A stretch of 64,000 nucleotides of DNA from CBDBEU01 sp965204565 (GTDB lineage Bacteria > Pseudomonadota > Alphaproteobacteria > Rhizobiales > TMED25). Of the stretch, positions 57,182 through 64,000 are shown piece by piece. Numbering within the stretch: position 1 is the stretch's first letter; each line of letters begins with the position of its first letter. The notes beneath the pieces are model-generated. The model was not told the DNA's origin. It searched no databases and saw only the letters and a program-made list of their open reading frames with translations. Position numbers and translations under genes: made by a program. The stretch covers positions 2,046,001-2,110,000 of the forward strand of contig CBDBEU010000005.1 in the NCBI GenBank assembly GCA_965204565.1, in the 5' to 3' direction.

Positions 57182-58563
57182 GCCGGCTGGTCGTCGTCTC
57201 CAACCGGGTAGCTGATCCGGCAAATGCAAGCCAGAGCGGGGGCCTTGCGGTGGCTCTGGCTGATGCATTGGGACAACGCGGCGGTCTGTGGTTCGGGTGG
57301 GACGGAAATGTGGTGGAAAGAGGAACCCGGGTGCCCCCGACCGTCCACAAGGATGGTGCGGTCACGACCGTTACTTTGCCGCTGACTCGCAAGGACTACG
57401 ACGAGTATTATTCTGGCTTTTCCAATAGCTTACTGTGGCCAATACTCCACTATAGGCTTGATTTGGCAGAGTATCAGGCGACGTATCTGAGGGGATATAA
57501 GCGTGTAAACTCCAAGTTCGCTGATGCTCTCGCACGGCTATTGAAACCGGACGACATCATCTGGGTGCACGACTACCATCTCATTCCGCTGGCGGCCGAA
57601 TTTAGAAAGCGGGGCCACAGCCAGAAGATGGGCTTCTTTCTTCACATACCGTTTCCTCCTCCCGATATTTTAGCCGCTGCGCCCGAGCATGATTGGTTGA
57701 TTAGGTGCCTGTTTTCCTATGACCTCGTCGGATTTCAAACTCGATCGGATGTGAGCAACTTCGAACAATACGTTGATGGCCATCACCCGACAGACACCGG
57801 CGCAGGGTTTCTAAAGGCGTATGGGCGAACCATAGCCGTCGGCCATTTTCCGATCGGGATTGATGCCGAAGCCTTTTACGATTTGGCCCACACATCTGAA
57901 TCCGACAAACAGATTGAGTTGTTGCATAGGCGATCGACTGCCTGCTCTCATATCATTGGAGTCGACCGGCTTGATTATTCAAAGGGGTTGCCCGACCGTT
58001 TGCGTGCCTTTCGCAGGCTCCTGGAGATCTACCCGCAAAACAACAAAGCGGTCACGCTGATGCAGATCGCGCCTCCCACCCGGGAAAATGTTGAGGCGTA
58101 CACCGATATTCGCGAAGAGCTCGAGTCGCTCACCGGTGCGATCAACGGAGAATTCGGTGATTTCGACTGGACACCCCTGCGCTACCTTCATCGCAATGTC
58201 AGTCGTGACACACTGGCCGCACTGTTTCGTGGCAGCGAGGTTGGATTGGTCACGCCATTGCGTGATGGCATGAATCTGGTCGCCAAGGAGTATGTCGCCG
58301 CGCAAGATATGGACGACCCAGGCGTTTTAATTCTGTCCAAATTTGCTGGCGCCGCGGAAGATCTGATCGAGGCCCTGATCGTCAATCCCTATGATATCGA
58401 TGAAGTTGCGCAGGCGATGCAATTCGCGCTGTCCATGCCGCTTAAAGAACGCAGGAATCGGAACGCTGCGCTCCTGGAGCGGGTGAAGCACAACGATGCC
58501 AGGTACTGGCAGGAAACGTTCCTGGCCGCACTGGACGGAACTGAAACCGGAGTTGCCGCGTGA
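57178..58563 (+). CDS. otsA: Trehalose-6-phosphate synthase
   Basis: 461 residues from the ATG at 57178, overlapping the GH15 stop by 4 bases (ATGA). GT20 features: LVVVSNRVADP at the start, GLWFGWDGN near residue 39, WVHDYHLIPLAAEFRKRG near residue 128, GVDRLDYSKGLPDRLRAF near residue 262, and LRDGMNLVAKEYVAAQ near residue 362. It joins UDP-glucose (or GDP-glucose) with glucose-6-phosphate. The glucokinase that follows supplies glucose-6-phosphate. Trehalose serves as osmolyte and stress protectant in this group. Confidence 0.96.
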   Translation: MSRLVVVSNRVADPANASQSGGLAVALADALGQRGGLWFGWDGNVVERGTRVPPTVHKDGAVTTVTLPLTRKDYDEYYSGFSNSLLWPILHYRLDLAEYQATYLRGYKRVNSKFADALARLLKPDDIIWVHDYHLIPLAAEFRKRGHSQKMGFFLHIPFPPPDILAAAPEHDWLIRCLFSYDLVGFQTRSDVSNFEQYVDGHHPTDTGAGFLKAYGRTIAVGHFPIGIDAEAFYDLAHTSESDKQIELLHRRSTACSHIIGVDRLDYSKGLPDRLRAFRRLLEIYPQNNKAVTLMQIAPPTRENVEAYTDIREELESLTGAINGEFGDFDWTPLRYLHRNVSRDTLAALFRGSEVGLVTPLRDGMNLVAKEYVAAQDMDDPGVLILSKFAGAAEDLIEALIVNPYDIDEVAQAMQFALSMPLKERRNRNAALLERVKHNDARYWQETFLAALDGTETGVAA

Positions 58564-59504
58564 AAACATGTCGGCTATTGGCCGATATCGGGGGAACAAA
58601 CGCCAGATTTGCGCGATCTTTGCCCGACGGAGAAATCCTTGCAAAACGCAATTATAGAGTCGCCGATTTCCCGGACTTCGATTCCGCGCTGCAAAGCTAC
58701 AAAGCCGACACCGGCGATTTTGACACCTGTGACACAGCCGCTATTGCTGCCGCAGGACCGGTTATTGACGGTCAAATGCGTCTTACCAACGCCGATTGGC
58801 AGTTGAGCGAAGCTGCGATTTCACAATCTCTGGGTAACGTCCCAACGCGGCTGTTCAATGATCTCGAAGCCGTGGCACTGGCGTTGCCCCATCTTCACGA
58901 TGCCGACCTTGAGCCGGTCGGAGACATGAGCAAACGGCCTGTGGAGCCATCAAGAATGCTGGCGCTGAACGTCGGCACAGGATTTGGGGCAGCGGTTATC
59001 ATTCGTTGCCGCGCAGGGTGGGTTACTTGTCCCAGTGAGGCAGGCCATATGACGTTCACCGCACAAGACGAGGTAGATATAGAATTGCCTCCGACGGGTG
59101 GACCTGCCGCGATCACGGTGGAGGACGTCTTGTCCGGCGCAGGGCTGATGCGCCTTTATCAATCGCAGTGCCATAAACTTGGAGCACAAATTTCTGCGAC
59201 CACACCTAATGAAGTCTTTGCCAGAGTCGCGCAGGACGCCGCGGCACAGAACGCGCTGAAGATATTTTCCGGGTGGCTGGGGCGTGTGGCGCGCAACCTG
59301 GTGTTGGCAAGCGCCGCATGGGGCGGGGTGTTTCTGACAGGCGGGGTCATTCAGGGCTGGCGCGGTGTTGCACCGCATTGCCAGTTCCGAAAGAACTTCG
59401 AACTGGATGGAAAAATGCACACACTGATACGTAAGACATTTGTCACGGTGATCACACGGGATGAATGTCCTCTTTTTGGCCTGGCCCGCGCTTCGATTGA
59501 TTAA
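58560..59504 (+). CDS. glk: Glucokinase (ROK-unrelated, bacterial Glk type)
   Basis: 314 residues from the GTG at 58560, which overlaps the otsA stop (GTGA). ATP site RLLADIGGTNARFARSLPDG near residue 5, sugar-binding DTAAIAAAGPV and LFNDLEAVALALP near residue 100, MLALNVGTGFGAAVI near residue 138, SEAGHMTF near residue 160 and VFLTGGVIQGW near residue 262. These match Glk of the proteobacterial glucokinase family. It phosphorylates glucose released by the GH15 enzyme, which can return to OtsA or to central metabolism. Last gene of the operon; a small hairpin GGGAGC-GAT-GCTCCC lies at 59765-59779. Confidence 0.93.
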   Translation: MKTCRLLADIGGTNARFARSLPDGEILAKRNYRVADFPDFDSALQSYKADTGDFDTCDTAAIAAAGPVIDGQMRLTNADWQLSEAAISQSLGNVPTRLFNDLEAVALALPHLHDADLEPVGDMSKRPVEPSRMLALNVGTGFGAAVIIRCRAGWVTCPSEAGHMTFTAQDEVDIELPPTGGPAAITVEDVLSGAGLMRLYQSQCHKLGAQISATTPNEVFARVAQDAAAQNALKIFSGWLGRVARNLVLASAAWGGVFLTGGVIQGWRGVAPHCQFRKNFELDGKMHTLIRKTFVTVITRDECPLFGLARASID

Positions 59505-59789
59505 CTGGCACCGTGACGGCCAGTCCATTCAGCCTCACCTCCCAATTTTGCGTTAAACCTGACAACCCAAAGCATGGGCACATAAGGTTGGGGCGTTGAA
59601 TTGGTGTGAACCAGCCGTGACCTGCATATCCGCATTGGGTCAGAAGCGGAAATATTCGACCTGAGCAGATAGAGTCTGCTTAGCTGTTGATTTCCACTGA
59701 GAAGTGACTCATGTTCTGACTTCTTCCTTGGCTTTGGAGTCAGGGGATTATGGAGTGAGAACGCGGGAGCGATGCTCCCCCAGTGAAGT
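59505..59789. other. Region between glk and IS debris without recognised gene
   Basis: No coding sequence is supported. It contains the segment TTTCCACTGAGAAGTGACTC near 59689, which resembles terminal sequences of some IS elements, possibly a further IS scrap, and a short hairpin at 59765-59779. Confidence 0.35.
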
Positions 59790-60000
59790 GGCCTGATTGG
59801 CCGGATTGTGAAGTAATCCCCGCATTTTTGCGGGGTCCTGGTCGTAGAATTTACGCGGCCATTCTCAGTTTCCGGGCAGGGGTCATTCCGCGGTTGCCCA
59901 TGTTGGGGCGTTCGTTGTCGTAGGACCAGAGCCACCCGGTGGCAATCTGCCGCACCTCCTCGATGCTTTCGAAGATGTCGTGATCCAGCCATGGTTTGTC
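59790..60000 (-). mobile_element. IS3-family transposase, 3' remnant with IS end
   Basis: On the minus strand the frame reads PWLDHDIFESIEEVRQIATG, WLWSYDNERPNMGNRGMTPA and RKLRMAA, followed by TAA. This is the invariant C-terminus of IS3-family OrfB integrases (…NxERPNMALGG.TP...). Upstream it joins the IS1380 remnant directly near 60000. The right terminal part of the IS, with the hairpin at 59818-59835, follows the stop. Confidence 0.8.
59818..59835 (-). terminator. Hairpin at the IS3 end
   Basis: CCCCGC (59818-59823) and GCGGGG (59830-59835) form a 6-bp GC stem with the loop ATTTTT. It stands just behind the transposase stop and belongs to the end of the IS. It may also stop transcription coming from glk. 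No T-run follows on the minus strand. Confidence 0.45.
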
Positions 60001-60981
60001 CGTGGCGTCTTGTACGCGAAGTCGCCGGGACGGCAACAAGCGGCCCCATCGGCCCGGAAGCACAGAACCGCATCAGCTTTCACGATCCGCGGCCTTCCCA
60101 GGCCGGACCGGCTTGAGCAGCCATTTTCCCTGCCATCGGCACTGTGAACATTGCCGGGGTGCAATGAACGGCGTTCGAGGCGGCCAACCGGTTAAGGACG
60201 AACCGCAGGGTGATGCGCACATGCACCGGCTTGAGCGAACATGCCCGTTCCAGGCGGTGAACATCCTGCGCGCCGTGGGGCGGGCCGACCGAACCGTCCA
60301 TGTCCGGTGTGATCCATTCGAGGCGGCCAAACCGGTTAAGGACGAACAAGGGGTGATGGCACATGCAGCCGAAATGCACGTTCCAGGCGGTGCCTTCCTG
60401 AGCGCCATGGGTCTGAGCGCCATCGCGGCGTGAGCCCGATCGATCCCCCGATCAATCCATTGACCGGATACGTCCGCCGGCGCACCGCGATTGTCGGCGG
60501 CCGCCGACACCTCGGTCTCGAACCGACCCATCCGGCCGGCAGACGCAGCCTCGGCATCAACGCCACACCCTCCGACCACCTGCCGCATCACCGGATCGAG
60601 CGCCGGACGGTCCGCGTCGTTCACATCATCATATCCGGCCGATCGCCCGAAGACCGGCTGCGGCAAAAGCCCGACCACGGAATGCAGACGGTTGTGGACG
60701 GTTCGCATATCTCCGAGAGGACCGCCGGCAATATCGTGCAATCCCGGGGTCTCGTCCAACTCCCGGAACAGCAACGGGCCACCGTCGGAACCGATCTTCG
60801 AGCCATGGCATTCCAGCCGCACCCGCCAACCGCCCCCGACTGTCGAAACCGCGCCTGATATCACCCGTTTCGCCTGCACCCTGCGGGTGATCCGCACCCT
60901 ACAGCCCACACAACATGCTGAAATATAACATGTTACCGGCTTCAGAGGCGCGAAAACGTCACGGTACCTGGGGAATGTGGG
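60001..60981 (-). mobile_element. IS1380-family remnant, copy 2, with internal duplication
   Basis: The outer end at 60981 (CCCACATTCC on the minus strand) equals the left end of copy 1. Transposase pieces: VRLECHGSKIGSDGGPLLFR, ELDETPGLHDIAGGPLGD, VVGLLPQPVFGRSAGYDDVND, VGGCGVDAEAASAG, FETEVSAAADNRGAPADVSG and QWIDR, in one frame from 60850 to about 60460. Towards 60180-60400 a segment of about 130 bp containing CGGTTAAGGACGAAC and TTCCAGGCGGTG occurs twice. It lies in inverted orientation to copy 1 and is also truncated, joining an IS3 remnant near 60000. Confidence 0.85.
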
Positions 60982-61491
60982 CTAATGTTTTGAAGAGTCT
61001 GACCACGGGGAGTCAGGGTCATGCTTCCCGGCTCCGGATCTGGTTCCAAGGTCAACCGCCTCACCTTCAATCTCCACGTCTTGGCGTTGGTTTTCGTTGA
61101 TCGGCCCCCAACGTCTTGTTGTGAGATGACCACTTCTGTTCAGCCAGCGCCAGACTATGTGGGCGATGCTGTGGCGTACCGCTGGAATTAAGACGGCAAA
61201 GCCAACCGCATCGGTGATAAAACCCGGCGTCAGCAACAGGGCACCGGCGACAAGAAGGAATAGCCCATCCATGATCGGGCGCAATGTCGGTGCATTGGCT
61301 TCGATACCGGCCTTGATCTCGGCGACAGCGCCGAGGCCTTGGTGGCGAATCAATGCGGTTCCAACGACTGCGGTCAACACGATGAGAAGGACGGTGGCAA
61401 TAGTACCGATCACGCTGCCAATCTCGATCAGCACCGCAATTTCGGCGATCGGTACCGCGATCAGTGCTGCCAGAAGTGCAAAACCAGCCAT
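60982..61491 (-). CDS. fxsA: FxsA-family membrane protein
   Basis: 169 residues from the ATG at 61491 (GGGAG upstream). FxsA domain: MAGFALLAALIAVPIAEIAV, VIGTIATVLLIVLTAVVGTA, IRHQGLG and GLFLLVAGALLLTPGFITDA then VGFAVLIPAVR. Three or four membrane helices are followed by a hydrophilic tail. The stop codon (60982-60984) directly touches the end of the IS1380 remnant, so the tail may have lost residues or the IS may just follow the gene. In rhizobia fxsA lies beside the Tim44-like gene in the same divergent arrangement. Function: inner-membrane protein linked to phage exclusion in E. coli when overproduced. Confidence 0.9.
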   Translation of the reverse strand: MAGFALLAALIAVPIAEIAVLIEIGSVIGTIATVLLIVLTAVVGTALIRHQGLGAVAEIKAGIEANAPTLRPIMDGLFLLVAGALLLTPGFITDAVGFAVLIPAVRHSIAHIVWRWLNRSGHLTTRRWGPINENQRQDVEIEGEAVDLGTRSGAGKHDPDSPWSDSSKH

Positions 61492-61610
61492 TGAAGCTCC
61501 CGAATCTCCCGGTAATTTCTTTATATCATCACAGCAAAGCTGCAAATTCGTTGCATCTTCCCCTATATTGAACTTATGTCCGCAGGCGCAATGTTGCGGG
61601 CAGGACGCGA

Positions 61611-62357
61611 ATGGATCGTTTCCCAATCTCCAATAACAAGGGTCTCGGCGCTTTGTTCGATATGTTCAACATATTCTTTTTGATCCTCACGGTCGTGATT
61701 TTCCTCATGCTGCGCAACGCGTTGGGGAGACGAACCGGCCATGAGCGCCCGCCATTCGATCCCTATTCGCGCCCGGAACAAAATGGTGATGAGAATGTCG
61801 TACCTCTTCCCGGTGCTTGCCGTCCTGCGGCCGAGGACGAGAAAAGTGTCACCCAGCCGCCGATGGAAGAAATCGAGTGGGATAAATTCGTCAAACCCGG
61901 ATCGGCGGCTGCCGATGGTCTTGCAAAAATCGCGCAGGCCGATCGGAGCTTCGAGCCGGGCGAATTCCTGAATGGTGCGAAAATAGCCTATGAGACGATC
62001 GTCACCGCATTTGCTGATGGTGATTGCAAGACTTTGCGCAATCTCCTCAGTAAGACGGTTTTTGAAGGTTTTGATGCCGCCATTCGAGATCGTGAGAATC
62101 GCGGCGAGAGAGTTGAATCAAGTTTTGTCGGTATAAACTTCTCCAAGATCATGGATGGTGCGCTCAATGGCACGGATGCCCAGATCACGGTCCAGTTTCG
62201 CAGCCAGTTGATTTCCGCGACCGTGGATCGTGAAGGCGAGATCATTGACGGTGATGCCAAGGCGGTTCGCGACGTGACTGAAATCTGGACCTTTGAACGC
62301 GACGTCACCTCCCGGGATCCCAACTGGATTCTCGCCGCAACCGGGGCGGCGCACTGA
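61611..62357 (+). CDS. Tim44-domain protein (TimA-like)
   Basis: 248 residues from the ATG at 61611 (AGGA upstream); ATG at 61662 is an alternative that starts at the helix. A membrane helix (FNIFFLILTVVIFLMLRNAL) and GRRTGHERPPFDP are typical of the alphaproteobacterial Tim44-like family. The Tim44 domain at about 105-245 includes GEFLNGAKIAYETIVTAFAD, FEGFDAAIRDRE and VRDVTEIWTFERDV. The protein is an inner-membrane or periplasmic adaptor of unclear role and is related to the mitochondrial import factor Tim44. It is divergent from fxsA and followed by mltA after 47 bp. Confidence 0.9.
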   Translation: MDRFPISNNKGLGALFDMFNIFFLILTVVIFLMLRNALGRRTGHERPPFDPYSRPEQNGDENVVPLPGACRPAAEDEKSVTQPPMEEIEWDKFVKPGSAAADGLAKIAQADRSFEPGEFLNGAKIAYETIVTAFADGDCKTLRNLLSKTVFEGFDAAIRDRENRGERVESSFVGINFSKIMDGALNGTDAQITVQFRSQLISATVDREGEIIDGDAKAVRDVTEIWTFERDVTSRDPNWILAATGAAH

Positions 62358-62404
62358 GTTCTTTTCCAGTCAGAGGGAGGTATTGGACCTATTCGCTGGC
62401 CGGA

Positions 62405-63550
62405 GTGCGCGCGGCGATTGTTCTGAGCTTTTCCATGATGGCCGAAGCATCAAATTCAATCGGCACTGCAGCAACCGAACTTCACCCGATCAGCTACTCC
62501 GAAATTGATGGCTGGTCGGACGATACCCATGGTGAAGCACTTTCAGCGTTCCGGCGCGGCTGTTCAGCTATTCTCGCGCGGGCGCAAGGCGTGCGCAGTC
62601 AGGCCATGCATGAAACCTGCCGTGCGGCGATTGAACTCTCACCCGTTACAAATGACACCGCCGCACGGGTCTTCTTCGAAACCCGTTTTGAGCCGCATCT
62701 GGTCGTATCGCACGGTCGGGACAGCGGGCTCTTCACCGGATATTTTGAGCCAGTAATAAATGCCGCCCGCACCCGCTCACAGGCCTTTTCGGTTCCTATT
62801 CTGGGCCCGCCGGCAGATCTTGTTGCGGTCAGTCAGCTTACGCAGACAGACGGCATTCCAGAAAATTTAACCCATGTGTTTCGCGCGCACGGTGGATTTG
62901 TTGCCGCACCCACCCGTACCGAAATCAACGCCGGTGCGCTCGCCGGTGCGGCTCCGGAAATTGCCTGGCTGGCAGATCCAATTGATGCATTCTTTCTTCA
63001 TGTCCAGGGTTCGGGACGCCTGGTCTATTCGGACGGGACAGGTGAGCGCATCACTTATGCTGGCAAGAATGGGCATTCCTACACTTCCATCGGCAAGGTG
63101 TTGATTGAGCGCGGTGTCATGCGCAAGGAGCAAGTGTCAATGGCCTCGCTTCGTGCCTGGCTTGCTGCTGAGCTTGACCATGGCGAGGCCCTGATGAACG
63201 AAAACCGCTCCTATATTTTCTTCCGCCGCGCCAAAAATGATGATCCTCAACTTGGTCCCCTTGGCCAGCTTGAGGTTCCTCTGGCACCCGGCCGCAGCCT
63301 TGCAGTCGATCTGGCTTATCATACCTCCAACCTGCCGGTCTGGCTGGACACTAGACTTCCGGCATCAACTTTTGGCACCGGAGAGCGGTTTCAGCGTTTG
63401 ATGGTCGCCCAGGACACCGGTTCGGCCATTCGTGGTCCAATTCGCGGCGACATATTCTTTGGCACGGGCACGGCAGCAGGTGCACTCGCCGGCAGTATGC
63501 GGGCTGAAGGCAGAATGATTGTTCTCATCCCGCGTTGCATGGAATGCTGA
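62405..63550 (+). CDS. mltA: Membrane-bound lytic murein transglycosylase A
   Basis: 381 residues from the GTG at 62405, which is the best in-frame start although the GAGGGAGG site lies farther upstream than ideal. The N-terminus is a weak signal sequence (AAIVLSFSMMAEA). MltA domain: FFETRFEPHLV, GLFTGYFEPVINA near residue 117, FFLHVQGSGRLVYSDG near residue 198, and the 3D domain with MVAQDTGSAIRGPIRGDIFF near residue 335, whose Asp is at the catalytic position. It cuts peptidoglycan glycan strands with formation of 1,6-anhydroMurNAc. No lipobox Cys is seen. The Smr-domain gene follows after 5 bp. Confidence 0.92.
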   Translation: MRAAIVLSFSMMAEASNSIGTAATELHPISYSEIDGWSDDTHGEALSAFRRGCSAILARAQGVRSQAMHETCRAAIELSPVTNDTAARVFFETRFEPHLVVSHGRDSGLFTGYFEPVINAARTRSQAFSVPILGPPADLVAVSQLTQTDGIPENLTHVFRAHGGFVAAPTRTEINAGALAGAAPEIAWLADPIDAFFLHVQGSGRLVYSDGTGERITYAGKNGHSYTSIGKVLIERGVMRKEQVSMASLRAWLAAELDHGEALMNENRSYIFFRRAKNDDPQLGPLGQLEVPLAPGRSLAVDLAYHTSNLPVWLDTRLPASTFGTGERFQRLMVAQDTGSAIRGPIRGDIFFGTGTAAGALAGSMRAEGRMIVLIPRCMEC

Positions 63551-63555
63551 GGACC

Positions 63556-64000
63556 ATGTCCGGTAGCAAACGCGATCTGAGCGCCGACGAACGCGAACTT
63601 TGGCATCGGGTCACGCAATGGGCGCGGCCTTTGCTTGAAAGTGAAAGATCGGGTAACCAGCCATCAGCGGTGAATGAGGTACAGCCGCAAATGCTTACAT
63701 CTAGTTCGCCGGAATACAGTTCCGCAAATCCATCTACCAAGCCCCAAAACCGGGCAACCGGGGATTGGAAGATGTCTGGTCAGGCTGCTCGGCCCGGTGC
63801 CATCGATCGCCGTATCGAACAGCGTTTGCGCCGTGGTGCCTTAGCACTTGACGGTCGCCTTGATCTGCATGGACTGACCCAGCGCCGTGCTCATTCGGCA
63901 TTGCACCACTTTCTGTTTCAGGCACAAGGAAAGGGTTGGCGCAATGTTCTCGTGATCACCGGCAAGGGAGGACCATCATCCGAGCGGGATCACGAAAATT
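63556..64000 (+). CDS. Smr-domain protein (3' end outside window)
   Basis: Starts at ATG 63556, 5 bp behind the mltA stop, with 148 codons visible. An N-terminal region (LSADERELWHRVTQWARPLL) and a polar linker precede RPGAIDRRIEQRLRRGALAL then DGRLDLHGLTQRRAHSALHHF, where LDLHGLT is the Smr motif, and NVLVITGKGG. Smr domains act on RNA or DNA, in MutS2-type proteins as nucleases. The gene order mltA-smr is standard in rhizobia. The gene runs off the end of the window. Confidence 0.92.
   Translation, partial: MSGSKRDLSADERELWHRVTQWARPLLESERSGNQPSAVNEVQPQMLTSSSPEYSSANPSTKPQNRATGDWKMSGQAARPGAIDRRIEQRLRRGALALDGRLDLHGLTQRRAHSALHHFLFQAQGKGWRNVLVITGKGGPSSERDHEN

Noticed and set aside
59689..59720. 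Possible left end of an IS21-type element (TTTCCACTGAGAAGTGACTC)
   Set aside because: No istA/istB coding sequence and no second end nearby. The similarity is too short to call.

Overview
The window comes from a GC-rich alphaproteobacterial chromosome, most likely Hyphomicrobiales (Rhizobiales). Grounds: a petABC operon encoding a cytochrome bc1 complex, a DUF1285-Nudix-DUF6111-cca operon, a MoxR/DUF58/DUF4159/VWA-type operon, and an fxsA / Tim44-like / mltA / smr block at the right end. No rRNA or tRNA gene and no CRISPR array was seen.

Layout. 1-5.6 kb: a CoA-ester catabolic cluster (bifunctional hydratase/dehydrogenase, class III CoA-transferase, acyl-CoA dehydrogenase, enoyl-CoA hydratase) with a MarR regulator. 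5.7-9.6 kb: a decay zone of IS5, IS1380 and other IS debris, a truncated secreted protein and a broken membrane protein. 9.5-17.8 kb: housekeeping genes (a dead apt, mtnP, petABC, hemF, cca, DUF6111, CoA-diphosphatase-type Nudix, DUF1285). 17.9-24.8 kb: the four-gene MoxR operon. 24.8-33.6 kb: a second decay zone with IS30, IS1380 and IS256 remnants among a TfdA-like dioxygenase, a CaCA antiporter and damaged ghrA-like, FkbM and SDR genes. 33.6-41.4 kb: three genes on the minus strand that look like a surface-protein export unit: a TPR/beta-barrel outer-membrane protein of the Slam (DUF560, type XI secretion) kind, a 969-residue secreted protein combining a FecR domain with a TbpB-like C-terminal barrel, and a CHASE2 adenylate cyclase. 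Two copies of one defective IS5-family element flank or interrupt this locus. 42.5-50.5 kb: LprI-like protein, class III aminotransferase, an ArsR/permease pair with a broken permease, GNAT, ChaC, a frameshifted EAL protein and a HAD hydrolase. 50.5-53.7 kb: remnant of a DNA-modification/defence locus (DUF1156 methylase pseudogene plus a large partner protein) that abuts a 3' scrap of an agmatinase gene. 54.6-59.5 kb: a tightly overlapping trehalose operon otsB - GH15 hydrolase - otsA - glucokinase. 59.5-61 kb: IS3 and IS1380 debris. 61-64 kb: fxsA, Tim44-like, mltA and the start of an Smr-domain gene.

Two themes stand out. First, nine separate IS-derived patches, all degraded, and at least seven host genes broken by frameshift or truncation (apt, permease, EAL, SDR, membrane protein, ghrA-like, FkbM). 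This is either real IS-driven genome decay or, for the single-base cases, partly sequencing error. Second, the Slam-like / FecR-barrel / CHASE2-cyclase locus is the best candidate for an undescribed system. It also has 14-bp tandem repeats across the start codon of the exporter gene that could shift translation between frames.
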